Positions 43,172 to 52,781 of a stretch of 64,000 nucleotides of DNA are shown here, one piece after another. Each line of letters starts with the position of its first letter. Position 1 is the first letter of the stretch. Below the pieces are notes generated by a model, which saw nothing but the letters and a program-made list of their open reading frames with translations, was not told where the DNA came from and made no database searches. Where the stretch lies: positions 2,149,242 through 2,213,241 of the forward strand of contig NC_011832.1 of the NCBI RefSeq assembly GCF_000021965.1. The letters run 5' to 3'. This DNA comes from Methanosphaerula palustris E1-9c. GTDB taxonomy: Archaea > Halobacteriota > Methanomicrobia > Methanomicrobiales > Methanospirillaceae. The position numbers and the translations under genes were made by a program.

Positions 43172-45580
43172 TCAGGTGAAACTGATCCAGTTGATGTTGA
43201 CGTAGTCGGTCGGGAACTTCAACATGAGTCGGTGCTGACCGGCCGGCAGGGTCACCGGCATCGAGACGGTCTGGAAGGCCGGCCAGTCGCCAGTGTTCGG
43301 GACGCTCACCGTCGCGACCGGGGTCGTACCGTCGTCAACGTAGACCTGGACGGTTGAACCACTGTGAGAAGACGCAACCCGGAATCCGGCGTTGTAAGTG
43401 CCGGCGGTGGTGACATTCACCGTGTACGCGAGCCACTCGCCGGCACGGATCCAGCCGACGTTCGGCGAGCCGTCAGTGTCGAGCTGCTCGATATCCACGT
43501 CGTCATGCCGGTACGCACCACCCTCATTGCCGGCAGTGGTGTCGTGATAGGCGACACCCTCACCGCCGAGGTTATAATCCTCGGCCTGCAGCGTTCCGGG
43601 GATCGTGTGCGGACCGTTGTACGGGGTGGAGGTCGGGGTCAGGTGCACGGTTATATCCACGTTCTGGTCCTTGCCGGGATGTTCTGTGATGACCCCTGAG
43701 ACAGTGGAGTATCCGTCTTTCTGGACTGTGTAGGTTCCATAGGGTGATCCAGTAACATAGACAGGTATCTTCAGGATCCCCTGTGCGATTGTACCCATTG
43801 TGGTCTGATCGAAGATGACCGTCGCCCCGTCAACATTACAGTGGACGGTATACCATCCCTGATCCCCGCCGATAGGCGGGAACGTGATCGTCGGCGTTGG
43901 GGTGGTCGCTGGCACGATAACCTCGACCGTCTTCATCGATGATCCCGCAGCATTGGTCGCGGTCTGTTCGATCGTGTACGTCCCGGCCTGCCAGTAGGTG
44001 AACTGGAAGTTCCGATAGGCGGTAGTCGTACCGTCACCGAGATCGTAGCGGACCGAGGTTGCGTTCGTCGAGGTGTCGGTCACCTGGATCGCCAGCGAGC
44101 CGGGGGCACCGGCCATGACCGTGAAGTTCGCCACCGGCAGGGCTCCGGTCGGTGTCGGTGTTACCGTCGATGTTGGAGTTACTGTCGGGGTTACTGGGGC
44201 GGTGACGTTGATGAAGTCCTCAATCGTCTTTGTCTCAGTTCCATTGGAGCCGACGGTCATCAGCGAGACCGTGTACTGGCCGGGCGTATCATAGACGTGG
44301 ACCGGGTTGGAATCCATCGAGGTCGAACCGTCACCGAAATGCCAGAACGAGTACTGGACAGATCCGTTCACCGACTCGTTGAACTGCACCGGAAGCGGTG
44401 AGAGACCGGTCGTCACGTTCGCCGAGAACCCGATCGTCGAGGGGTCGCCGACCGTGATGTACCCCGGCTTCTGGACGAAGACACTCCCATAGTTGGGCTC
44501 GGAGACCGTCAGCATCACCGTGTATGACCCGGAGGTCGTATAGGTGTGGACCGGGTTCTGTTCGGTCGAGGTCGCACCATCGCCGAACTGCCACTGGTAC
44601 CCGTCCGCACCGCTGGTGGACTGGTCGGTGAACTGCACCGAGAACGGCGTCTGGCCGGAGGTCGCATTGGTCGTGAAGTTCGCCACAGGCACGTCGTTCA
44701 CGATGACACATCGGTACTGGGTGCAGGTGTCGCTCGCCTGGTCGTTCGAGGCGGTCAGGGCAACGTTATAGGCGCCGGTCCGGTTGTAGACATGCGTCGG
44801 GTTCTGCTCGGTCGAGGTCGTGTTATCCCCGAAATCCCACTTCCAGGCGGTCGGCGAGCCAACGGACTGATCCATGAACCGGACTGAGTACGGAGCCTGG
44901 CCGACGTGGCCAAAGGCGTAGAAGTTCGCCGTGAAGGCCCGGGTGAGCTGGATGTTATAGAGATGAGTTCCATCCCCATCATAGATACCAAACGGAATGG
45001 AGGAAGACAGATATCCATCCTTGGTCGCAATCAAGTAATATACACCCCTGAAGGAGAGGCCATTTTGATTAAGGCCTGCATCTTGCAACCGAATATAATA
45101 ATATCCATTACCATCCGAGGTACCCGACGAGGGACCCAGAGAGACATGCACACCCGATAATGGCTGCCCCGTAACAGAATCAGTGACGTACCCTGAAACC
45201 TTTCGGGTGAGTTCGATCTGCCCAAGATCCTTTGATCTGGCTGAAATTTCTGCAGCACTAAATGAATAGGTGATCTCCCTATCACGGTACTGGTAATCAG
45301 CAGCCTCAGGAGGCGTGAGGCCCAGGGTATAAGAAATCCCGCTCTGGGAATTATCCACTTCGATTGAGAAAACCCCATTAGAATCAGTATAAAAATGAGG
45401 ACCGGGCACTTGTGAGGTAGTGATCTCTACATGGTTTATTGGTTGATGGGTGTAGGAATCAACTACGGTACCTGTTAGCGTCTCTGTGTGCATTGCCGTC
45501 ACCGGCGGGATAAGCAAAAGACTGGAGACGAGGATCAGCACGATCAGCGGCCTGATCAGTCTTTGAAGTTGTGTTGTCAT
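43172..45580 (-). CDS. Secreted carboxypeptidase-reg-like/PKD/PEGA/CBM6 protein, 802 aa
   Basis: ATG 45580 follows AGAGAGGTT and gives signal peptide PLIVLILVSSLLLIPPVTA. Two carboxypeptidase-regulatory-like domains come first (LTGTVVDSYTHQPINHVEIT and VSGYVTDSVTGQPLSGVHVS). Then come three PKD domains, a degenerate PKD, a PEGA-like domain (YTVHCNVDGATVIFDQ) found in no sister protein here, and the CBM6 module. The propeller of the other paralogs is replaced by the regulatory-like domains, a good example of module exchange. Confidence 0.87.
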   Translation of the reverse strand: MTTQLQRLIRPLIVLILVSSLLLIPPVTAMHTETLTGTVVDSYTHQPINHVEITTSQVPGPHFYTDSNGVFSIEVDNSQSGISYTLGLTPPEAADYQYRDREITYSFSAAEISARSKDLGQIELTRKVSGYVTDSVTGQPLSGVHVSLGPSSGTSDGNGYYYIRLQDAGLNQNGLSFRGVYYLIATKDGYLSSSIPFGIYDGDGTHLYNIQLTRAFTANFYAFGHVGQAPYSVRFMDQSVGSPTAWKWDFGDNTTSTEQNPTHVYNRTGAYNVALTASNDQASDTCTQYRCVIVNDVPVANFTTNATSGQTPFSVQFTDQSTSGADGYQWQFGDGATSTEQNPVHTYTTSGSYTVMLTVSEPNYGSVFVQKPGYITVGDPSTIGFSANVTTGLSPLPVQFNESVNGSVQYSFWHFGDGSTSMDSNPVHVYDTPGQYTVSLMTVGSNGTETKTIEDFINVTAPVTPTVTPTSTVTPTPTGALPVANFTVMAGAPGSLAIQVTDTSTNATSVRYDLGDGTTTAYRNFQFTYWQAGTYTIEQTATNAAGSSMKTVEVIVPATTPTPTITFPPIGGDQGWYTVHCNVDGATVIFDQTTMGTIAQGILKIPVYVTGSPYGTYTVQKDGYSTVSGVITEHPGKDQNVDITVHLTPTSTPYNGPHTIPGTLQAEDYNLGGEGVAYHDTTAGNEGGAYRHDDVDIEQLDTDGSPNVGWIRAGEWLAYTVNVTTAGTYNAGFRVASSHSGSTVQVYVDDGTTPVATVSVPNTGDWPAFQTVSMPVTLPAGQHRLMLKFPTDYVNINWISFT

Positions 45581-45972
45581 GGTTTGAACCTCTCTTTTTT
45601 GGTAAAGGATGATTGGAATTTTTAGTACATTTGAGGACGAGTCATCATAAATAATCACCATATTTGATCCCACGAACTTTCTGATATTTCGCACGGGAAT
45701 ATCTGCAATTCCAAGAATATCAGATTAAAAGCCGTTAAGGATCATTGATATTCAAAATCACCGGCTGGAATGGGATATTCAGGATGATAATAGAACAACC
45801 CCTCCAGGACACTCCATCACCAGGAGGGGCACACCCCATCAGGAATTGTTCGGACCTCCGACCCTCGAATCTTCCCGTGTACTATGAAATGCTTCAAACC
45901 ATCCGTGCCGTCGAAAAAAACCGGCCGCACAGAAGTTTCACAGGAAAAAAAAGAGATGACACCCGGTCCCTA

Positions 45973-48900
45973 TCAGGCGAAACTGATCCAGTTGATGTTG
46001 ACGAAATCGGTCGGGAACGAAAACTTCAGTCGGTGAGTACCGGCCGGCAGGGTCACTGGAACCTGAACGGTCTGGAAGACCGGCCAGTCGCCAGTGTTCG
46101 GGACGCTCACCGTCGCGACCGGGGTCGTACCGTCGTCAACGTACATCTGGACAGATGAACCTGTGTGGGAGGAAGCAACACGGAACCCGGCCGTGTAGGT
46201 GCCGGCAGTGCTGACGTTCACGGTGTACCCAAGCCACTCGCCGGCACGGATCCAACCGACGTTCGGCGACCCGTCGGTGTCGAGCTGCTCGATATCGACG
46301 TCGTCATGCCGGTAGACGCCGCCCTCGTTTCCAGGGGTGGTATCGTGGTAGGCGACACCCTCACCGCCGAGATCATAGTCCTCGGCCTGCAGGGTGCCGG
46401 GGATCGTGTGCAGGCCGTCAAAGGCCGAACCGGTGACGGTCACCGTCGGTGAGACCGTGGTAGTTGGGATGGTCGGTGGGATTGTGGTCGGGATCGACCC
46501 AACCGGCACCGTCACCATAATGGTCTTATTGGAAGACCCAGCCGCATTGGTCGCGGTCTGGTTGATGGTATAGTTCCCAGGCTGCCAGTATGAGTAGGTG
46601 AAGTTCGGGTAGGCAGTGGTCGCCCCGTCGCCGAGGTTATAATGGACCGAGGTCGCATTCACCGCGGTGTTTGTGATCTGGATGCCCATCGAGCCAATGC
46701 CACCCGGGAAGGTGACCGTGAAGTTCGCCACCGGGAGATTCGGAATGGTTGGTGTCGGTGTCGGGGTGAAGGTTGAGGTCACAGTCGGCGTGACCGGTGT
46801 GGTCATGGTCGTTGTCGGCGAGACGGTCGTCATAGTTGGGGCCGGCGTCGTCACGGTCACCGTCGGCGATACGGTCGTGGTCGTGGGTGATCCGGCCGGC
46901 ACCGTCACCGTGACAGTCTTCGTTGAGGACCCTGCATCGTTCGTCGCGATCAGTTTGACCGTGTAGGTGCCAGGCTGCCAGTAGGTGTACTTGAAGTTTT
47001 TATAGGCGGTGGTCGTGCCGTCGCCGAGATCATATTTCACCACGGTCGCATTCGTCGAGGCATCGGTGACCTGGATGCCCATCGAGCCGGCACCGCTCTG
47101 GTAGGTGACCACGAAGTTCGCGATCGGAAGCGGGGCCACGGTCGGCGTCACCGGGATGGTCTTTGTCACGATGGGAGTGATGGTTGTTGTAGTGGTTGGA
47201 GCCGGCGTTGTCGCTGTCACTGTTGTCGTCACGGTCGGCGAGACCGTCGGTGTTCCCGGTGCAGTGACGGTGATGTACTGCTCATTCGTCTTCACCTGCC
47301 ATCCATTTTGATCGATCACAAAGAGAGAGATGGTGTACTTCCCGGCTGCCGAGTAGGTGTGGACCGGGTTCTTATCGAACGAGGCCCCGCCGTCGCCGAA
47401 CTGCCAGAAGTACTGCCTGACCAGACCGGTGGTCGCATCAGTGAACTGCACGGCGAGCGGAGTCTGGCCAGCCGTCACATTCGCACTGAAGTTCGCTACC
47501 AGCGGCGGAACCGTCGCGGTCGGCGTCGGGGTCACCGGTATCGTCGTCGGGATCGTCGTCGGAATCCTCGTCGGTACGGTCGTTGCTGGTGCTGTTGTTG
47601 GAGCAGTTGTCGTTGGAGCGGTGGTGGGCGGCACCGGGGCACGGACAGTAATGTAGTTCGTCTTCGCCGTGGTGTTACTCCCGCCAGCATTGGTTGCCGT
47701 CAGGTTCACCGTATAGTTCCCGGCATCCGTGTAGATGTGAACCGGGCTCTGCTCCATTGAAGAGTTGCCGTCACCAAACTCCCAGAGCCAGGAGATCGGA
47801 GAACCCGTCGACAGGTCCGTGAACTGGACAGGGAGTTGTCGGTTTCCTGCTGTCGTGTTGGCGGTGAAGTTCGCGACCAGTTGCTGCAGAATCGTGAAGG
47901 TGCCAGCCCATTTTACCTCGGCCCCATCCCCATTCACAACCACAATCCCCCAATCCCCAAGGGCTGCATTCCTGAGGTTGAAGGTTCCGGTGATGGCGTT
48001 TCTATCAGGTGTCATCGCAACCGAACCGGCCGTGATGTTCGTCTGGCCGGCCTTCACAAGCCTGACCTCCTGTGGTGAGATGATACCAGAGGTGGTGAGC
48101 GTGAAAGAGACCGACGTGTTGTTGGTCTCTGCATGGTCAGGGGTGCAGTTGTTGAGTGCAATCGGGGTGAATGTGATATTATGGAGGGAGGGATTGAGAA
48201 AATCAGATGCCCCAAGTTCAGTGGAGTATGGCAGATATCCATCCTTCATCACTGTCAGGTTCACGGAGGAGATGTTAGTCAGAACGAGACCATCGGGTAT
48301 CTCCAATTGAGAAAGATAGTACCCCGAATTATCCGATGTCGCCGAACCGGAGGTCACTACCAATGAATGCACGGTGAGGGTGATGTGCGCCCCCGATACC
48401 GGTTGATTAGCAGAATTGGTTACATATCCTGCCAGATACGGAGTGAGTTCGATCGTCCCGAGATCCTTTGAGCCGCGTTGAAGTTCAGCAGATGAGTAAG
48501 AGAAGAGGCTACTATGAGACCAGTAGGTGTTCGACGCCAGGACATTCAGAGCATTACCATTTATGTCGACTACGGTAGGGGTGACATTACTCAAGGTGAA
48601 ACTTCCATTCCCCGTGGAAGTAACCTGGTTCCCGTTAATAAGGATCTTCGCATTGGACACCGGCAGACCGGTGAATCGATCGACGACGGTACCGTTCAGG
48701 GTCTGGGTCAGGGTGAGCTGGAAGTCTTTTGATATTACAGACCCTGATAGCGAGATCAGGTTGTTGTTGTTCTCCACATATCCATTCTTATGAATATCAC
48801 AGAGCGGGACTGCGAGAGAATCAGAGGTTTGGAAATCGAGCGAATAATGTCCGTCACTGTCCGATGACGTATTGTTCGAGGTTGTCTTATAGCCGTGAAT

Positions 48901-50115
48901 GGAGATTGTCGCATTCGACACAGGCTGACCGGATTGTGAATCAGTAACAGTACCGGTAAGGGTCCGGAGGACCGGGGTGAGTTTGTAGTCTTTTGATATA
49001 ACAGACCCTGATAGCGAGATCAGGTTGTTGTTGTTCTCCACATATCCATCCTTATGAATATCGCAGAGCGGAACGGCGAGAGAACCCGATGTTTGAAAAT
49101 CGACCGAATAGTGCCCATCACTATCCGATTGAGTATTGTTCGAGGTTGTCTCATAGCCGTGAACGGAGATTGTCGCATTCGATACAGGCTGACCGGTGAT
49201 CGAATCAGTAACAGTACCGGTAAGGGTCCGGAGGACCGGGGTGAGTCTATAGTCTTTTGATATTACAGACCCTGATAACGAGATCAGGTTGTTGTTGTTC
49301 TCCACATATCCATCCTTATGAATATCACAGAGCGGAACGGCGAGAGAACCCGATGTTTGAAAATCGAGCGAATAATATCCGTCACTGTCCGATAGAGTAT
49401 TGTTCGAGGTTGTCTCATAGCCGTGAACGGAGATTGTCGCATTCGATACAGGCTGACCGGTGATCGAATCAGTAACAGTACCGGTAAGGGTCCGGAGGAC
49501 CGGGGTGAGTCTATAGTCTTTTGATATTACAGACCCTGATAGCGAGATCAGGTTGTTGTTGTTCTCCACATATCCATCCTTATGAATATCGCAGAACGGA
49601 ACAGCGAGAGAACCCGATGTTTGAAAATCGACCGAATAGTGCCCATCACTATCCGATTGAGTATTGTTCGAGGTTGTCTCATAGCCGTGAACGGAGATTG
49701 TCGCATTCGATACAGGCTGACCGGTGATCGAATCAGTAACCGTACCGGTAAGGGTCCGGAGGACCGGGGCGAGTTTGTAGTCTTTTGATGTAGATGATCC
49801 TAAAAATGCAATTGGGTTGTTGTTGCTCTCCACATATCCATCCTTATGAATATCACAAAGTGCAGCATAGATATAACTTGATACAGAAAAAACAAGCGAA
49901 TAATGCCCGTCACTGCCTGAGGATACACTGTTCGTTGTAACCCCTGTGCCATGGACGGTGATTGTCGCACCCGACACTGGTAAACCAGTGATTGAATCAG
50001 TAACAATGCCAGTCAGGGAGACAGATTTCGCCGCCACAGGCGTGATCATCAGCAGGCACGAAACGATGAACACCCCAATCAGCAGCCACGTCATTCTTTT
50101 GAGTAGATTTGCCAT
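45973..50115 (-). CDS. Giant secreted repeat protein with PKD and CBM6, 1380 aa
   Basis: ATG 50115 follows GAGG and gives signal peptide LLIGVFIVSCLLMITPVAA. The first 500 residues are a ladder of carboxypeptidase-regulatory-like domains. Four of them are near-identical 88-residue repeats (LTGTVTDSITGQPVSNATIS each time). Two more divergent domains follow, then a TIG-like part (SGIISPQEVRLVKAGQTNIT), a PKD (WEFGDGNSSMEQSP), a second (WQFGDGGASFDKNP), two degenerate PKDs and the CBM6 module. No anchor is seen. Confidence 0.87.
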   Translation of the reverse strand: MANLLKRMTWLLIGVFIVSCLLMITPVAAKSVSLTGIVTDSITGLPVSGATITVHGTGVTTNSVSSGSDGHYSLVFSVSSYIYAALCDIHKDGYVESNNNPIAFLGSSTSKDYKLAPVLRTLTGTVTDSITGQPVSNATISVHGYETTSNNTQSDSDGHYSVDFQTSGSLAVPFCDIHKDGYVENNNNLISLSGSVISKDYRLTPVLRTLTGTVTDSITGQPVSNATISVHGYETTSNNTLSDSDGYYSLDFQTSGSLAVPLCDIHKDGYVENNNNLISLSGSVISKDYRLTPVLRTLTGTVTDSITGQPVSNATISVHGYETTSNNTQSDSDGHYSVDFQTSGSLAVPLCDIHKDGYVENNNNLISLSGSVISKDYKLTPVLRTLTGTVTDSQSGQPVSNATISIHGYKTTSNNTSSDSDGHYSLDFQTSDSLAVPLCDIHKNGYVENNNNLISLSGSVISKDFQLTLTQTLNGTVVDRFTGLPVSNAKILINGNQVTSTGNGSFTLSNVTPTVVDINGNALNVLASNTYWSHSSLFSYSSAELQRGSKDLGTIELTPYLAGYVTNSANQPVSGAHITLTVHSLVVTSGSATSDNSGYYLSQLEIPDGLVLTNISSVNLTVMKDGYLPYSTELGASDFLNPSLHNITFTPIALNNCTPDHAETNNTSVSFTLTTSGIISPQEVRLVKAGQTNITAGSVAMTPDRNAITGTFNLRNAALGDWGIVVVNGDGAEVKWAGTFTILQQLVANFTANTTAGNRQLPVQFTDLSTGSPISWLWEFGDGNSSMEQSPVHIYTDAGNYTVNLTATNAGGSNTTAKTNYITVRAPVPPTTAPTTTAPTTAPATTVPTRIPTTIPTTIPVTPTPTATVPPLVANFSANVTAGQTPLAVQFTDATTGLVRQYFWQFGDGGASFDKNPVHTYSAAGKYTISLFVIDQNGWQVKTNEQYITVTAPGTPTVSPTVTTTVTATTPAPTTTTTITPIVTKTIPVTPTVAPLPIANFVVTYQSGAGSMGIQVTDASTNATVVKYDLGDGTTTAYKNFKYTYWQPGTYTVKLIATNDAGSSTKTVTVTVPAGSPTTTTVSPTVTVTTPAPTMTTVSPTTTMTTPVTPTVTSTFTPTPTPTIPNLPVANFTVTFPGGIGSMGIQITNTAVNATSVHYNLGDGATTAYPNFTYSYWQPGNYTINQTATNAAGSSNKTIMVTVPVGSIPTTIPPTIPTTTVSPTVTVTGSAFDGLHTIPGTLQAEDYDLGGEGVAYHDTTPGNEGGVYRHDDVDIEQLDTDGSPNVGWIRAGEWLGYTVNVSTAGTYTAGFRVASSHTGSSVQMYVDDGTTPVATVSVPNTGDWPVFQTVQVPVTLPAGTHRLKFSFPTDFVNINWISFA
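48731..49786. repeat. 264-base tandem repeats inside the giant protein gene
   Basis: The marker GATATTACAGACCCTGAT or a close variant begins units at 48731, 48995, 49259 and 49523, and a diverged unit begins at 49787, each exactly 264 bases apart. Units differ at only a few positions. Each encodes one 88-residue domain, so copy number can change without breaking the frame. Confidence 0.9.
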
Positions 50116-50321
50116 GATTCAATCCTCGTATGATTATAGAAATGCATATGAAGAATGAGAAACTTACTTATATTATCTCCGATTTTAAGCGTATTGACCG
50201 TATCATTTTAAAAATATTCAGGAGATTAGTTATTAACCTCAAGAAATAGCCCATTGATTAAAAGGAATTTATATACGTAATTGATAAAAGAAGGGAATGT
50301 ACAGTCCCGAAAGTATTTCCA
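50116..50321. promoter_or_regulatory. Divergent AT-rich promoter region
   Basis: On the minus strand AATATAAGT near 50170-50178 could serve the giant protein gene. On the plus strand AATTTATATACG near 50265-50276 is a strong TATA box facing the transposase remnant. Confidence 0.4.
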
Positions 50322-50922
50322 ATGAGAATAACTATTAACCTCAGATTACTTTTATCCAATTATAGACCTCTTAACACAAGCACGTTCGGGAACTTCTTTT
50401 TCAACCTGGAATATGCTGATATCGCAACCCCTGGCGAAGATCCTCTCCATGGGATCAGCAGTATGATCGACGGGGAACGGCTTCGCCCTCTTCTGTCCCT
50501 GGCGTATCGGAGTGATACTGAATTTGGTGATCATCCTCACATCGACGTGATTGTGCTCATGAAGTTACCTGCTCTCCAGCAGTGGTCTGGCCTTTCTGAT
50601 TCTGAACTCGAACGACAGGCAAGCGATCGAATCTCGTTCCGGTACTTAAATAAAAATCGGGAACTCACAGGTTCCCCTCGAAATTTTCATCTTGTATGCT
50701 TATGGACTTCGGTATCGTGTCTTTTTTCTGAGTGTTCCTGAGATTATCCCCAATCGTTCGACGATCTGGTCGTTTAAGAATCTGTTGATTGAGGTTGAGG
50801 TACTGGATGAGATCTGGAACGAACTACAGCATCAGATCGATGCACGTGGACTTCAGGTAAAACGTGGTGTCATTCAGGATTCAACATTCATCACTTCAGA
50901 TCCCGGTCATGCCCCTGTATAG
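50322..50922 (+). pseudogene. IS5-type transposase, truncated and frameshifted
   Basis: The first frame carries DGERLRPLLSLAYRSDTEFG, then HPHIDVIVLMKLPALQQWSG and ELERQASDRISFRYL. After a frameshift near 50690 the second frame gives PEIIPNRSTIWSFKNLL and VKRGVIQDSTFITSDPGHA. These match, in order, the N-terminal and first catalytic-domain segments of IS5 transposases. The second half of the DDE domain is missing. I see no clear terminal repeats. Confidence 0.75.
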
Positions 50923-50989
50923 AGACTCAAAACGAGCCCGGTTATAAAGTATCCTCATCTGGATATCCGGTCTACAGAGGGGTCTGATA

Positions 50990-51085
50990 TAAAAAAAGGA
51001 GGTGATCCAGGTGATGTTGACGTAGTCGATCGGGCACTTCAACGCCAGCCGGTGCTGGCCGGCCGGCAGGGTCATCAGGGAGCTG
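50990..51085 (-). pseudogene. Orphan C-terminus of a CBM6 module
   Basis: On the minus strand this reads LMTLPAGQHRLALKCPIDYV and then NITWIT, matching VTLPAGQHRLRLSFPTDYV and NINWISF at the end of the sister genes. The T-rich terminator that follows those genes is also kept. It lies directly after the stop of the NHL/dockerin protein gene. Confidence 0.75.
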
Positions 51086-51104
51086 GCTCTTCCAACACCC
51101 GAGT

Positions 51105-52673
51105 TCACAATATATTAAACAATGTCACAATATCCCCGAAGTCGACACGCCCGTTTCGATTGAAGTCGAAGGCCACTGTCGGTTCATTATCAGAGATCCA
51201 GTCGATCTGGTTGAAGTATTGAATCACATCGTTGAAGTTAAAAACCCCATCGCCATTCACATCCTCATATAGACCATCCTGGTCCAGATCGTGGGGCGGA
51301 GTATCAGACGAAGGAAGTGACCGTATCAGTGTGCCGCTGACGGTGATGACAACAGACATGGTGATGACCGGTACCAGATTACCTGAATCATCGTCCAGTT
51401 GATACCGGGTCACATCCAGACTGGTTGTCCCAGGCAATTTCCCCTGAACCGTGAGATTGCCGAGGGGGATATTAGACATCCGTCCCTGGACCCTATTCCC
51501 AAGGTCCGCACCCCCGATTGTGACCGCAGATGAAGGAAGATCATAGTATTGTGGTGTCGAAGACCAAACGGGTGGGCTGGCTCCAACAATATCAAGGACT
51601 GAGGGATTAGCAACGGATACAATGACCTCAGACCCCGAAAGGCCGGTATCTATTCCAGAGAGGGTGAGATCAAACGATTGGTGTTCACCAAGGACCAGCG
51701 TTTTTGTACCTGGGACAAAGTCAAGGGTGGCATAGGTCTGCACAGGCGTGAACCGCTGAATGCGATTGTTACCAGTATCGGCCACATAGACGGTACCTTC
51801 ACCATCAACCGTTATTCCGCATGGAGAAACAAATTGGCCTGATTCCGAACCATAAGAGCCCCAGGAGGTGATGAGGTCACCTGAAGACGTGAACTTCTGG
51901 ATCCGATTATTGCCAGTGTCCGCAACATAAACACTCCCACCGGTGTCAACAGCGACACTGGTCGGTCTGTTGAACTGGCTGGCCCCAGAGTTGGATATGC
52001 TCCTTGTCGCAACGAGGTCACCGGTCAATGTGAATTTCTGAATGCGGTTGTTACCGGTATCTGCGACGTAGATATATCCTATTCCTGTGTTGTCCACAGC
52101 AACACTGGTTGGTCTGTTGAACTGCCCAACTTCCGAACCATAGGAACCCCAGGAGGTGACAATATCCCCCGAGGATGTGAATTTTTCAATGCGGTTATTA
52201 CCCGTATCGGCCACATAAACATTGCCAGCACCGTCCACCGCAATCCCCTCAGGGGAGTTGAACTGATTGGTCCCCGAGCCCTTAATTCCCCATTGCGTGT
52301 TGAAGTTACCATTTACCGTGAACTTCTGAATCTGGTGGTTACCCGTATCAGCCACATAAACATTGCCAGTGCTATCCACTGCAACCCCGTGGGGATAGAA
52401 GAACTGTCCATGCCCAGAACCGATCCTCCCAATTGATGAAGGCATCTGTGGTAAGCTAGCCTTCGTGAAGAACGATATACGATCGTTGTTCATGTCGGCC
52501 ACATAAACATTGCCAGTACCATCCACCGCAATCCCTTCAGGGGAGTTGAACTGATTGATCCCAAATCCAGGGGTTCCCCACAGTCTGGAAGATAGATATG
52601 TCTCTGTTGCCGTCACGGCCTGGACACTACCGCAGAGGAGGAGCAGGATGCAGAGTAATGAGAAAACCTTCAA
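51105..52673 (-). CDS. Secreted NHL-repeat protein with cohesin-like and dockerin-like parts, 522 aa
   Basis: The only start that gives a signal peptide (FSLLCILLLLCGSVQA) is TTG at 52673, with GGTGG upstream; this is an unusual start. Residues 30-315 form six or so NHL repeats (FNSPEGIAVDGTGNVYVAD and repeats), a beta-propeller. Residues about 320-445 resemble a cohesin-like beta sandwich (SFDLTLSGIDTGLSGSEVIV). The C-terminus carries two dockerin-type calcium loops, DVNGDGVFNFNDV and DFNRNGRVDFGDIV. A cohesin-like part and a dockerin in one chain suggests self-assembly or binding to related proteins, which is inference. Confidence 0.8.
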   Translation of the reverse strand: MKVFSLLCILLLLCGSVQAVTATETYLSSRLWGTPGFGINQFNSPEGIAVDGTGNVYVADMNNDRISFFTKASLPQMPSSIGRIGSGHGQFFYPHGVAVDSTGNVYVADTGNHQIQKFTVNGNFNTQWGIKGSGTNQFNSPEGIAVDGAGNVYVADTGNNRIEKFTSSGDIVTSWGSYGSEVGQFNRPTSVAVDNTGIGYIYVADTGNNRIQKFTLTGDLVATRSISNSGASQFNRPTSVAVDTGGSVYVADTGNNRIQKFTSSGDLITSWGSYGSESGQFVSPCGITVDGEGTVYVADTGNNRIQRFTPVQTYATLDFVPGTKTLVLGEHQSFDLTLSGIDTGLSGSEVIVSVANPSVLDIVGASPPVWSSTPQYYDLPSSAVTIGGADLGNRVQGRMSNIPLGNLTVQGKLPGTTSLDVTRYQLDDDSGNLVPVITMSVVITVSGTLIRSLPSSDTPPHDLDQDGLYEDVNGDGVFNFNDVIQYFNQIDWISDNEPTVAFDFNRNGRVDFGDIVTLFNIL

Positions 52674-52781
52674 TGAGAACCACCATAAATGGATTAAAAT
52701 TAGTCTGAACGATTAATACGGTTTTCTCTTTTACTTTATCAGCAGGCTCCTGTTGATAAAGACGATGATATTAAAAAAAGA

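Noticed and set aside
48731-49786. Regular repeats as a possible CRISPR array
   Set aside because: Whole 264-base units repeat with no unique spacers, and they encode repeated protein domains in frame.
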